This document shows, in pieces, positions 1 through 7,362 of a stretch of DNA of 19,526 bases (position 1 is the first letter of the stretch; every line of letters begins with the position of its first letter). Origin of the DNA: JACQAI01 sp035507915 (GTDB lineage Bacteria; Pseudomonadota; Alphaproteobacteria; Elsterales; Elsteraceae); NCBI GenBank assembly GCA_035507915.1, contig DATJNS010000179.1, forward strand, positions 1-19,526, in the 5' to 3' direction. The translations under genes and the position numbers were made by a program. Under the pieces are notes generated by a model. That model saw only the letters and a program-made list of their open reading frames with translations, ran no database searches and was not told the DNA's origin.

Positions 1-770
1 GGCGAGGCGAGCAGGCGGCCGGCGTCGGGCTTCATGTAGCAGGTCTCGTCGACGTCGAGCACCATCGGCCAGGCCGCGATCTCGGTGCCGGGCGGCGGAT
101 CGAACAGCAGCACGGTGCGGCGCTTGGGCACCAAGCCGATCGGCGGAACGCCGGCCATCGCCGCGACCTCGTCGACCCAGGCGCCCGCGGCGTTGACGAC
201 GACCGGCGCGCGATAGTCGCCGTCGCGCGCGCGCACGCGCCAGCCGGGCTCGATCGCCTCGACGCGCACGCCGGTGACCAGCACGGTGCCACGCGCCCGC
301 GCACCCCTCAGGTAACCGTGATGGATGGCGTGGACGTCCATGTCCATCGCGTTGGGCTCGAGGTGGGCGTAGCGCACGAGCGCGCGGTTGAGCGGCGGGA
401 ACAGGCGCGTGGCATGCTCGAGGTCGATCTCGCGGATGGTGTCGTCGCGCTCGGCGAGCTCGCGGAGCGCCGCCGCGAAAGCGTCGTGACGGTCGGCGGC
501 GGCGATCGTCAGGGCGCCCCGCGGCGCGAGCAGGGGCGCGCTCGCGAAGCCGGCCGGCGGGTGCTCGAGAAAATGGCGGCTGGCGCGCGTCAAAGCCCGG
601 ATCGTCGCGTTGCCGTAGGCCTCGGTGAACAGCGCCGCCGAGCGTCCGGTCGTGTGATAGCCCGGCTGGCCCTCGCGCTCGAGCAGGACGACGCGGCCCG
701 CTTTGCTGAGCTCGAACGCCGCCGACGCACCGGCGATGCCGGCGCCGATCACGACGAAATCCGCATCCAT
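1..770 (-). CDS. FAD-dependent oxidoreductase (DAO family), partial
   Basis: The 5' part of a gene that runs off the left edge of the window; about 256 residues are visible. The ATG at 768-770 gives MDADFVVIGAGIAGASAAFE, whose GAGIAGAS stretch (residues 9-16) is the Rossmann dinucleotide-binding motif of FAD proteins, followed by an acidic strand end (VVLLERE). Further on are YHTTGRSAALF (FAD/substrate region) and VVNAAGAWVDE, typical of the glycine/D-amino acid oxidase (DAO) family. By family, it probably oxidises an amine, amino acid or 2-hydroxy acid with FAD in the cytoplasm; the substrate cannot be read from the sequence. It diverges from the deacetylase gene at 872 across a 101-bp gap. 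High codon-position GC supports this frame. The C-terminal substrate domain is missing only because of the window edge. Confidence 0.88.
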   Translation of the reverse strand, partial: MDADFVVIGAGIAGASAAFELSKAGRVVLLEREGQPGYHTTGRSAALFTEAYGNATIRALTRASRHFLEHPPAGFASAPLLAPRGALTIAAADRHDAFAAALRELAERDDTIREIDLEHATRLFPPLNRALVRYAHLEPNAMDMDVHAIHHGYLRGARARGTVLVTGVRVEAIEPGWRVRARDGDYRAPVVVNAAGAWVDEVAAMAGVPPIGLVPKRRTVLLFDPPPGTEIAAWPMVLDVDETCYMKPDAGRLLAS

Positions 771-871
771 GACCGGAGTGCTTAGCAGCGCTGCCGCGCA
801 AAGGAAAGCCGCTCGGCGCGCTGGACCGCGCGCGGGTCCGCCGTCATAGTCTCGGAGCCAGGGAGGCAACG

Positions 872-1798
872 ATGACGACCCTGCTGTTCAGCCACGACGC
901 GTGCATCGAGCACGATCCCGGACCGATGCATCCCGAGTGCGGCGACCGGTTGCGCGCGGTGCGCAAGCGCCTCGAGGATCCCGAGTTCGCCGCGCTCGAG
1001 GTTCGGATCGCGCCGCGCGCCGAGGTCGAGCAGATCGCCCGTGTCCATCCGCGCGAGTACGTCGAGGAGCTGCTCGCCGCCATGCCGGATCGCGGTTATC
1101 TGCGCATCGACGCCGACACGGTCGCGTCACCCGGCACGCGCGAGGCGGCGCTGCGCGCAGCCGGTGCGGTGTGCGCGGCGGTCGACGCCGTGATGGCGGG
1201 CGAGGCCGCCAACGCCTTCTGCGCGGTGCGCCCGCCGGGCCATCACGCCGAGGCGCGCGAGCCGATGGGTTTCTGCGTGTTCAACAACGTGGCGATCGGC
1301 GCGCTCCAGGCGCACGAGGTGCACGGCTGCGAGCGTGTCGCGGTGATCGATTTCGACGTTCACCACGGCAACGGTACCCAGGCGATGTTCGCGCCGCACG
1401 CCAACCGGTTCTTCGGCTCGACCCACCAGTTCCCGCTCTACCCGGGCACCGGCGCGCGCTCCGAGCGCGGCGTCGGCAACATCGTCAACGCGCCCCTGGC
1501 GCCGGGCTCCGGCGGGCCCGAGTTCCGCCACGCCATGAACGAGCTGATCCTGCCGCGGCTGAGCGAGTTCGCGCCCGACTTCATCCTGATCTCGGCGGGC
1601 TTCGACGCCCACGAGGACGACCCGCTCGCCGGGCTGCGGCTGCACGAGGACGACTACGCCTGGGCCACCAAGGAGATCCTGCGCATCGCGCGCTACAGCT
1701 GCGCGGGACGGGTGGTCTCGACGCTCGAGGGCGGTTACGACCTGAACGCGCTGGCCGAATCGGCGGCGGCCCACGTCCGCGCCTTGATGGCCGCATGA
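872..1798 (+). CDS. Histone deacetylase family protein (class II HDAC / acetylpolyamine amidohydrolase-like)
   Basis: A 308-residue zinc-dependent deacetylase. Signature motifs appear in order: RPPGHHA (120-126, catalytic His pair H124/H125), DFDVHHGNGT (160-169, zinc ligands D162 and H164), SAGFDAH (241-247, third zinc ligand D245) and EGGYD (286-290, transition-state Tyr Y289). Length and motif order match bacterial class II HDAC-like enzymes, which remove acetyl groups from lysine side chains, polyamines or other small acetylated amines. The physiological substrate cannot be told from sequence. The ATG at 872 has a good ribosome binding site (AGGGAGG) about 7 bases upstream. It leads the plus-strand run with xseB, ispA and tlyA, a neighbourhood common in alphaproteobacteria, and is probably co-transcribed with xseB 46 bp downstream. 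Confidence 0.93.
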   Translation: MTTLLFSHDACIEHDPGPMHPECGDRLRAVRKRLEDPEFAALEVRIAPRAEVEQIARVHPREYVEELLAAMPDRGYLRIDADTVASPGTREAALRAAGAVCAAVDAVMAGEAANAFCAVRPPGHHAEAREPMGFCVFNNVAIGALQAHEVHGCERVAVIDFDVHHGNGTQAMFAPHANRFFGSTHQFPLYPGTGARSERGVGNIVNAPLAPGSGGPEFRHAMNELILPRLSEFAPDFILISAGFDAHEDDPLAGLRLHEDDYAWATKEILRIARYSCAGRVVSTLEGGYDLNALAESAAAHVRALMAA

Positions 1799-1844
1799 GG
1801 GCCGCCTACACTCCGGCCGCCGCCGCGACCGCATAGTGCTCCGC

Positions 1845-2096
1845 ATGGCCGAAGATCCGCTGCCCGACGACATCAAGACCATGAGCTTCGAGGAAGCGAT
1901 CGGCGAGCTCGAGGCGATCGTCAAGAAGCTCGAGGAGGGCAAGGGCAAGCTCGACGAGGCGATCGACTCGTACGAGCGGGGCACCTTGCTGCGGCGCCAC
2001 TGCGAGGCCAAGCTCGCCGAAGCGCAGGCGCGCATCGACCGAATCGTTCCCGCCGCCGACGGCTCGGTCAAGACCGCGCCGTTCGAAACGTCCTAG
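1845..2096 (+). CDS. xseB: Exodeoxyribonuclease VII small subunit
   Basis: An 83-residue protein. The core MSFEEAIGELEAIVKKLEEG, followed by KLDEAIDSYERGTLLRRHCEAKLAEA, is the characteristic helical hairpin of XseB. XseB packs in several copies on the large subunit XseA to make exonuclease VII, which degrades single-stranded DNA into oligonucleotides. The xseA gene is not in this window, as is usual. The frame is open from a GTG at 1836, but the ATG at 1845 fits the family length (about 80 residues) better and is preferred. It is followed 19 bp later by ispA and is almost certainly co-transcribed with it. Confidence 0.94.
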   Translation: MAEDPLPDDIKTMSFEEAIGELEAIVKKLEEGKGKLDEAIDSYERGTLLRRHCEAKLAEAQARIDRIVPAADGSVKTAPFETS

Positions 2097-2115
2097 CCTC
2101 CGGCAACCGCACGCC

Positions 2116-3009
2116 ATGACCACCAGTCTCGACGCCGCGATGACGGCCACCGCGAAAGCGGTCGAAGCCGAGCTCGACCGCCTGCTGCCGGTGTCCGAAG
2201 GGCCGGAACGCCGGGTCCACGAGGCGATGCGCTATTCGACGCTCAACGGCGGCAAGCGGCTCAGGCCGTTCCTGGTGATCGAAAGCGCGAAGCTGTTCAA
2301 CGTCGCGCCGAGCTGCGCGCTGCGCGTCGCCGCCGCGGTCGAGATGATCCACTCCTACTCGCTGGTCCACGACGATCTGCCGGCGATGGACGACAGCGCG
2401 CTCCGGCGCGGCCGGCCGACCACCCACGTGCAGTTCGACGAGGCGACCGCGGTGCTGGCGGGCGACGGCCTGTTGACGCGCGCGTTCGAGGTGTTGGCCG
2501 ATCCGGGGAGCCACAGCGACGCCAAGGTGCGCGTCGAGCTGGTGAGCGCGCTCGCCGCCGCGTCCGGTCCCGCCGGCATGGTGGGTGGCCAGATGTTCGA
2601 CCTCATCGCCGAGCACGACAACACGCTCGACATCGGCGCGATCACGCGGCTGCAGCGCATGAAGACCGGCGAGCTGATCGCCTTCTCGAGCGTCGCCGGC
2701 GCCATCCTGGGCAAGGCGCCGCATGCCGCGCGCATCGCGCTAGCGGCCTACGCGCACGATCTCGGGCTTGCCTTCCAGATCGCCGACGATCTGCTCGACG
2801 CCGAGGGCGATGCCGCCTTGGTCGGCAAGGACGTCGGAAAGGACGCCGACGCCGGCAAGGCGACCTTCGTGTCGATCCTCGGGCTGGAGCGCGCGCGCGC
2901 CCAGGCGACGATGCTCGCCAACCAGGCGGCGGCGCATCTCGACTCGTTCGCCGAGAAGGCGGAGCTCCTGCGCCAGGTCGCGACCTTCGTCGTCACGCGC
3001 CGCAGCTGA
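2116..3009 (+). CDS. ispA: Polyprenyl (farnesyl) diphosphate synthase
   Basis: A 297-residue trans-prenyltransferase. The first aspartate-rich motif is DDLPAMDD at residues 86-93, and the second, DDLLD, is at 224-228. GGKRLRP (45-51) supplies the basic residues that bind isopentenyl diphosphate. It condenses IPP with DMAPP and GPP to give farnesyl diphosphate, the precursor of quinone side chains, undecaprenyl carriers and hopanoids. The two residues before the first motif (V-H, in SLVHDDLPAMDD) are compatible with a short-chain (C15) product, but chain length is inferred. It begins 19 bp after xseB and ends 6 bp before tlyA. In many alphaproteobacteria dxs lies directly after ispA; here it does not. 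Confidence 0.94.
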   Translation: MTTSLDAAMTATAKAVEAELDRLLPVSEGPERRVHEAMRYSTLNGGKRLRPFLVIESAKLFNVAPSCALRVAAAVEMIHSYSLVHDDLPAMDDSALRRGRPTTHVQFDEATAVLAGDGLLTRAFEVLADPGSHSDAKVRVELVSALAAASGPAGMVGGQMFDLIAEHDNTLDIGAITRLQRMKTGELIAFSSVAGAILGKAPHAARIALAAYAHDLGLAFQIADDLLDAEGDAALVGKDVGKDADAGKATFVSILGLERARAQATMLANQAAAHLDSFAEKAELLRQVATFVVTRRS

Positions 3010-3015
3010 GCCGCC

Positions 3016-3783
3016 ATGCCGCGCGAGCGATCGTCCGCGCGGGTTGGCCGCGTGCGCGTCGATCAGCTCCTGGTCGAACGGGGTCTCGCGCCGACGCGCG
3101 CCAAGGCGCAGGCCCTGATCCTGGCGGGCGCGGTGTTCGCGGGCGCGACGCGGCTCGACAAGGCGGGCGCGCTGGTGCCGGCCGATGCCGCCGTCGAGCT
3201 GCGCGGCGCGCCGCACCCCTGGGTGTCGCGCGGCGGCGTCAAGCTCGTGCACGCGCTCGAGCATTTCGCGATCGATCCGGCGGGCGCGATCGCGCTCGAC
3301 GTCGGCGCCTCGACCGGCGGCTTCACCGACGTGCTGCTGGCGCGCGGCGCGGCGCGCGTCTACGCGGTCGACGTGGGCCGCGGCCAGCTCGATTGGAAAT
3401 TGCGCTCCGATCCGCGCGTCGTCGTGCTCGAGCGCGTCAACGCGCGCAACCTGACGCGCGCCGAGGTGCCCGAGCCGGTCGACCTCGTGGTGTGCGACGC
3501 GAGCTTCATCGGGCTCGAGACCGTGCTGCCCGCCGCGCTCGCGCTCGCCGCGCCGCGCGCGCGCCTGGTCGCCCTCATCAAGCCGCAATTCGAGGTCGGC
3601 AAGGGCCGCGTCGGCAAGGGCGGCATTGTCCGCGACCCGGCGCTGCACGACGAGGTATGCGCGCGCATCCGACGTTGGCTCGTCGAGACCATGGGCTGGC
3701 GCGTGCTCGGCCTGACGGTCAGCCCGATCGAAGGCGCCGACGGCAACCGCGAATTCCTGATCGCCGCGGAGCGCGCGGACTGA
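3016..3783 (+). CDS. tlyA: TlyA family rRNA 2'-O-ribose methyltransferase
   Basis: A 255-residue protein with an N-terminal S4 RNA-binding domain (about residues 12-70, RVDQLLVERGLAPTRAKAQA) joined to an FtsJ/RrmJ-type Rossmann methyltransferase. The SAM motif DVGASTGGFT is at 95-104. A K-D-K-E catalytic tetrad can be assigned as K75 (RGGVK), D161 (CDAS), K189 (IKPQFE) and E239 (SPIEG). The family was once annotated as haemolysin A; characterised members methylate ribose in 16S and/or 23S rRNA. It starts 6 bp after the ispA stop, so it is the last gene of the deacetylase-xseB-ispA run. After its stop comes a 187-bp gap that holds the first copy of the repeated 18-bp element. No clear terminator was seen. 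Confidence 0.93.
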   Translation: MPRERSSARVGRVRVDQLLVERGLAPTRAKAQALILAGAVFAGATRLDKAGALVPADAAVELRGAPHPWVSRGGVKLVHALEHFAIDPAGAIALDVGASTGGFTDVLLARGAARVYAVDVGRGQLDWKLRSDPRVVVLERVNARNLTRAEVPEPVDLVVCDASFIGLETVLPAALALAAPRARLVALIKPQFEVGKGRVGKGGIVRDPALHDEVCARIRRWLVETMGWRVLGLTVSPIEGADGNREFLIAAERAD

Positions 3784-3856
3784 CGAGCCGGTTTCCCTGA
3801 TCGCTCCGTGCGCCGAAGCCGCGACGCTGGAGGCGAAGATCGACCGCTTTGGCGAT

Positions 3857-3874
3857 TGAGTAGTTTCCGAGGCT
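3857..3874 (+). promoter_or_regulatory. Repeated 18-bp element, copy 1 (upstream of BON lipoprotein)
   Basis: Reads TGAGTAGTTTCCGAGGCT, a perfect match to the window consensus TGAGTAGTTTCCGAGNCT. It lies 96 bp before the ATG of the BON-domain lipoprotein and points towards it. It is one of seven copies in this window, all intergenic and all oriented towards the gene they precede. The role as promoter or operator is inferred from this position and orientation. Confidence 0.7.
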
Positions 3875-3970
3875 CGCGCGCACTCGGCGCAAGGTCCATG
3901 TATGAGGGGGCCGCGGCCAGCCACCGTCGGCATCCGCGCGTCACCCCAACCCTGGCTGGAGTCACGGCTC

Positions 3971-4285
3971 ATGAACAAGACCATAAGAATTGCCGCCGCC
4001 GCGTTCGTCGTCGCATCGGCCGTCGCGCTCGGCGCGTGCGCCCAGACGAGGACCAGCGAAAGCACGGGCGCCTATGTCGACGACGGCGCGATCACCAGCA
4101 AGGTCAAGATGGCAATCTTGCAGGATCCGGCGCTCAAGGTGTTCGAGATCCACGTCGACACCCAGAAGAACGTCGTCCAGCTCAGCGGCTTCGTCGACAC
4201 GTCGCAAATGGTCGGACGTGCCGGCATGGTCGCGAGCCAGGTGAGCGGCGTCGCCGCCGTGCGGAACGACCTCATCGTGAAGTAG
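3971..4285 (+). CDS. BON-domain lipoprotein (OsmY/Kbp-like)
   Basis: A 104-residue protein that begins MNKTIRIAAAAFVVASAVAL and ends its signal peptide at the lipobox LGAC, with Cys23 as the predicted lipid-anchored residue. The mature part is a single BON domain (about residues 37-104): DDGAITSKVKMAILQDP, then VHVDT-like strands, VVQLSGFV and VRNDLIVK. BON domains bind phospholipid or peptidoglycan-proximal surfaces and are typical of osmotic and envelope-stress proteins. The frame is open back to an ATG at 3902, but only the ATG at 3971 puts the signal peptide at the N terminus, and a GGAG lies about 10 bases before it. Repeated element copy 1 is upstream. It converges on the TAXI gene with only 21 bp between the two stop codons. 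Confidence 0.88.
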   Translation: MNKTIRIAAAAFVVASAVALGACAQTRTSESTGAYVDDGAITSKVKMAILQDPALKVFEIHVDTQKNVVQLSGFVDTSQMVGRAGMVASQVSGVAAVRNDLIVK

Positions 4286-4306
4286 AACGCCGCGGCGACG
4301 CCCGTC

Positions 4307-5299
4307 TCAGCGTAGGAGCCCGATCTCCCGATAATATCGGAGCGCGCCCGGATGGATCGGCATCACCGCCTCACTCGGCACCATGTCCTGCCGGGTGAGC
4401 GTCCACAGCGCGGGATGCAGGCGTCGGAAATCGGCGCTGTTCTCGAACAGCGCCTTGACGACGTGATAGACGACATCGTCGGGCACTCGCGCCGAGGTGA
4501 TGAGCAACGTTTGCGTGCCGAAGGTCGGGGTATCCCTCGGATTGCCATCATACGTGCCGCCTAGGATCACCGAGGCGACGTAATAGGGATGGGCCGCCAG
4601 CAGCCGATCGATCGGCGGACCGTCGATCGGCACCAACCGCGCCCGACATTGGCTCGTCGCCTGTTGGGTCAAACCGTCGGGATGCACCGTCTCGAAAATG
4701 ATGGCGTCGACCTCGTTGTTGCACAGCGTCTGATTCTGCTCGGCCGGACCCAGCTCGAGCGCGCGGTCGAAGTCGGAGATCGTCCAGCCGTAGAATTCGA
4801 GGACGGCGTCGCGCGTGAAGGTATAGCCCGCGCCGGTCTTGCCGATGCCCACCCGCTTGCCGCGCAGATCTTCGAAATTGCGGATCGCGGCATCAGCGCG
4901 GGCGACGACGGTGAAGGATTCTCGTTGCAGCGCGACGACCGTGCGCAGCTCGCGGTCGGCCCCGTAAGCGGCGAACAGTCCCTTGCCGCGGAAGGCGGCG
5001 TAGGCGAGATCCGATTGGGTGAGGCCGAGCGTTGCGTCGCCCCTGCGCACGCGCGCGACATTCGTCACGGCCCCGTCCGACGCGACCGCTTGGCAGCGCT
5101 TGGTCGGATCATCGTCATCGGCCAGGTTGACGATGCGGCAGACGGCATTGCCCACGGGGTAATAGATGGCCCCCGGGCTGGCCGTTGCGATCGTCACCGG
5201 GGCGCGCTCGGTGAGCGTGATCGGCGCGAGGTGGCAGGCAGCCAGGGGGATCGATGCCAGGCAAGCAAGGACGAGCCGGCGTGATGTCTGGAGCTTCAT
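4307..5299 (-). CDS. TAXI family TRAP transporter solute-binding lipoprotein
   Basis: A 330-residue periplasmic binding protein. The start MKLQTSRRLVLACLASIPLA leads into AAC (Cys22), a lipoprotein signal. Family features follow: TIATASPGAIYYPVGNAVCR near the N terminus, TLGLTQSDLAYAAF, LRGKRVGIGKTGAG and the DVVYHVVKALFEN stretch near the C terminus. TAXI proteins deliver carboxylates or amino acids such as glutamate to a TRAP membrane complex. No DctM/DctQ-type permease is in the window, so it is an orphan binding protein here. The chosen ATG lies 2 bp after the stop of the DUF6134 gene, showing translational coupling; the longer in-frame extension would overlap that gene and lacks a signal sequence. 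It is third in an operon led by a fatty acid desaturase, so a lipid-like or carboxylate ligand is possible but unproven. Confidence 0.88.
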   Translation of the reverse strand: MKLQTSRRLVLACLASIPLAACHLAPITLTERAPVTIATASPGAIYYPVGNAVCRIVNLADDDDPTKRCQAVASDGAVTNVARVRRGDATLGLTQSDLAYAAFRGKGLFAAYGADRELRTVVALQRESFTVVARADAAIRNFEDLRGKRVGIGKTGAGYTFTRDAVLEFYGWTISDFDRALELGPAEQNQTLCNNEVDAIIFETVHPDGLTQQATSQCRARLVPIDGPPIDRLLAAHPYYVASVILGGTYDGNPRDTPTFGTQTLLITSARVPDDVVYHVVKALFENSADFRRLHPALWTLTRQDMVPSEAVMPIHPGALRYYREIGLLR

Positions 5300-5301
5300 G
5301 G

Positions 5302-6027
5302 TCAAGTGTCGAGGCGATAGACGATTTGCGCCGCGTTGCGCTCGAATTCGCCGTGGACCCATTGACCCGCATCGTCGTACCAGATGCTGCCGGCGATGTA
5401 GGGCGTGATGAGGCGGTAGCGCGTGGCGGGAACCTGGCGACCGCCGATCGTGATCTGTTCATCGGCGAGCTTGCGCATGCTGACCCCGATGACCCCGCCA
5501 TGTTGGGCATCGATCACGGTCGCCTGTTCGAGCACCGCCGGCGTCCACAAATCGTTCGAGGTCAGCACGCTGGGGGCCGCGAGGAACGGGCCGTTCTTGT
5601 TGACGACCTGAAACCCCAGGGGCGTTGCCGCGCCCGTGACGTGGAGCGTCTGGCCATCTTCCATCGTCTGGCTCTTCAGCGATGCGAGGCGCCCCTCGCG
5701 CCAGCTCTCCTCCGAGTGGTGGCGGAATTCGTACGCGGTGAAGAAGAGCGCCTTGACCAACAGATCGATCTCGGTGCTGATCTGGGTCTCCCCGGTGGCC
5801 GCGGAATGCAACACCGTATGCGCGCCGATGCGGTCGCCCCTGTAGAGGACCGAGAACCGCCGATTGGCGGCGTCGCTCGGCAAGAGGGCAGGCGTTGCAG
5901 CGCAGGCGAAGTGCGGCAGGGCGCAGGCAGTAGCCCCGGCAAGCGCAGAGATCAACAGCGTCCGCCGTGGGATCGCGCTCACGTCCGATGCGGTGGGGTC
6001 ATTGGCTCGGCGCGGCATTCGGGTCAT
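5302..6027 (-). CDS. DUF6134 family exported protein (Tat-type signal)
   Basis: A 241-residue protein with an N-terminal twin-arginine-like signal, IPRRTLLISALAG, followed by a hydrophobic stretch and an ACAATP cleavage-type region around residue 44. The rest is beta-rich: FSVLYRGDRIGAHTVLHS, an ISTEIDLLVKALFFTAYEF stretch, SWREGRLASLKSQT, then RYRLITPYIAGSIWYDDAG and a final FERNAAQIVYRL. This fits the DUF6134 family of periplasmic proteins of unknown role; repeated outward strands suggest an amphipathic lipid- or ligand-binding fold, which is inference. Its ATG overlaps the TGA of the desaturase (ATGA, 6024-6027), so it is translationally coupled. The open frame extends far upstream to 6813, but that part is antisense-frame shadow of the desaturase. 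Confidence 0.78.
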   Translation of the reverse strand: MTRMPRRANDPTASDVSAIPRRTLLISALAGATACALPHFACAATPALLPSDAANRRFSVLYRGDRIGAHTVLHSAATGETQISTEIDLLVKALFFTAYEFRHHSEESWREGRLASLKSQTMEDGQTLHVTGAATPLGFQVVNKNGPFLAAPSVLTSNDLWTPAVLEQATVIDAQHGGVIGVSMRKLADEQITIGGRQVPATRYRLITPYIAGSIWYDDAGQWVHGEFERNAAQIVYRLDT

Positions 6028-7046
6028 GCGGCGGCGACGTCGCGGAAGCGCACCAGCTTCGCCTGCGTCTCGTCCCACAGCACGTAACCGACCGCGCGCA
6101 GGCCGCCCAAGAGGCCGAGCGTGGTCGCGGCGCGGAGCCTCGGCAGGGCCTCGTAAGCCTCTTGCAAGCGGTAGTTCGGGACGCGCGGATTCAAATGATG
6201 GATGTGGTGAAAACCGATGTTTCCGGTGAACCATTGCAGCACGGCGGGCAGGCGCAGGCACGATGCCCCGGTGAGGGATGCCGCCGTCAGGTTCCATTCG
6301 GGCTGGCGGACCCAATTGACGCCCTCGAACTTGTGTTGGAGCGCGAACAGCCAGACGCCGCCGATCGAGGCCATAAGCAGGGTGGTGAGCTCGATGATCG
6401 CCACCGAACCAAAGCCCAGCAGTCCGCCGATGCAGACCGCCTGTGCGAGGATCGCGAGATTGGTGACGTGGACGGAGCGTCGTTCGCGCCGCCACCCCTT
6501 GGGCGTGTCGAACGGCGTCCGATAGAGCAGCAGAAAGATCATCGGCGGAATGATGAGATGGGCCACGATCGGATGACGCATGAGCCGATAGGCGAGGCGG
6601 CGCATGGGCGAGAGCTGCCGATACTCCCGCACTGTCCGGCAGTCCGAATAGATATCGAGGCCGGAGCGCCGCCGATCGAGATTGTTCCAGCTGCCGTGAT
6701 GGCGTGCGTGCTGTCGACGCCAGTGCGCGAAGGGGGTGAAGGTGAAGACGCTGCACAGCGTGCCGGCGACCGTGTTGGCGCGCGCCGACCGGAACAAAGC
6801 GCCATGTCCGCAATCGTGTTGCAGGACGAAGATGCGGATCATCAGCCCGGCGGCCGGTAGCGTCAAAGCGAGCCCCAGGAGCAGCGAGACCCTCAGGGCC
6901 AGATAGGCGGCGGCCCAGCAGCCGACGAACAGCACGATCGCTCCGGCCAGCTGAAGCCCGCTGGCGCGATCGTTCGGCTGCGCGTAATTGGCGAGGGCCG
7001 ATATCAGGGAAGCCTGATCCGGTCGTGCATCGGAATATGGCGACAC
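6024..7046 (-). CDS. Membrane fatty acid desaturase (three His-box type)
   Basis: From the GTG at 7046 the protein is 340 residues. All three histidine boxes that bind the di-iron centre are intact: HDCGH (77-81), HWRRQHARHH (108-117) and HHIHH (280-284). Four or more hydrophobic segments (about 31-50, 54-74, 160-176, 195-230) form the membrane core. It inserts a cis double bond into membrane fatty acyl chains; NIGFHHIHHLNPRVPNYRL resembles delta-12/omega-type bacterial desaturases, though the position of desaturation is not certain. The GTG is preferred because AAGGCGG sits about 8 bases before it; an ATG at 7091 (15 residues longer) has no visible Shine-Dalgarno. Repeated element copy 2 lies 68 bp upstream. 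It is the first gene of an operon with the DUF6134 and TAXI genes. Confidence 0.9.
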   Translation of the reverse strand: MSPYSDARPDQASLISALANYAQPNDRASGLQLAGAIVLFVGCWAAAYLALRVSLLLGLALTLPAAGLMIRIFVLQHDCGHGALFRSARANTVAGTLCSVFTFTPFAHWRRQHARHHGSWNNLDRRRSGLDIYSDCRTVREYRQLSPMRRLAYRLMRHPIVAHLIIPPMIFLLLYRTPFDTPKGWRRERRSVHVTNLAILAQAVCIGGLLGFGSVAIIELTTLLMASIGGVWLFALQHKFEGVNWVRQPEWNLTAASLTGASCLRLPAVLQWFTGNIGFHHIHHLNPRVPNYRLQEAYEALPRLRAATTLGLLGGLRAVGYVLWDETQAKLVRFRDVAAA

Positions 7047-7114
7047 TGCGGTTCCGCCTTGGAGGCCGGACGCGACGCGTACCGCCAGCATGCGGAAGAG
7101 CACGGCGCCGGGAT

Positions 7115-7132
7115 AGGCTCGGAAACTACTCA
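7115..7132 (-). promoter_or_regulatory. Repeated 18-bp element, copy 2 (upstream of desaturase operon)
   Basis: Read on the minus strand: TGAGTAGTTTCCGAGCCT, a perfect consensus match. It points towards the desaturase and lies 68 bp before the preferred GTG start (23 bp before the alternative ATG at 7091). It supports the shorter start, since the other copies sit 56-122 bp from theirs. Confidence 0.7.
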
Positions 7133-7317
7133 GAGCTGCCAGGGGGGAGCGGGAAGCTCTCCTCCGCGTGTCGAACGCGAAGGAGTGCTCCGGACGACGC
7201 GGTGCGGACCGCGCCGACGCTGCCATCGCTCAGGTTCTGCCGGCGCGGGTCCGTCGTGCCATCGAGCGCGACCTGGCACGCCGCGGATTCGACTGAAATG
7301 TGCCAGGCGCGCTCCAT
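7126..7317 (-). CDS. Possible small protein of unknown function
   Basis: An open frame of 63 residues, MERAWHISVESAACQVALDG and onward, in the 316-bp gap between the desaturase and the small-protein operon. A GAGGAA stretch 9-14 bases before the ATG could serve as a ribosome binding site, and the first two thirds show GC-rich third positions. Against it: I recognise no family, the last third has weak codon bias, and its TAG stop lies inside element copy 2. A partial half-site (TGAGTAGT, 7362-7369) is about 45 bp upstream in the right orientation. I treat it as a candidate only. Confidence 0.33.
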   Translation of the reverse strand: MERAWHISVESAACQVALDGTTDPRRQNLSDGSVGAVRTASSGALLRVRHAEESFPLPPGSSE

Positions 7318-7362
7318 CCGCTTGCTTCCTCGAAGCTCAGCGTCGGAGGTGGATCCGGATGA

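Noticed and set aside
785..839. Palindrome GCAGCGCTGC and a GGACC/GGTCC hairpin in the gap between the FAD oxidoreductase and deacetylase genes
   Set aside because: Short, GC-only, without a T run or known operator spacing; not enough to call a regulatory site.
4286..4306. Possible bidirectional terminator between the convergent BON and TAXI genes
   Set aside because: The 21-bp gap holds only a short GCCGCGGC palindrome and no T-rich tract on either strand.
6028..6813. N-terminal extension of the DUF6134 frame
   Set aside because: This part lies entirely inside the desaturase gene in another frame and gives an Arg/Ala-rich product; the Tat-like signal starts only after 6027.
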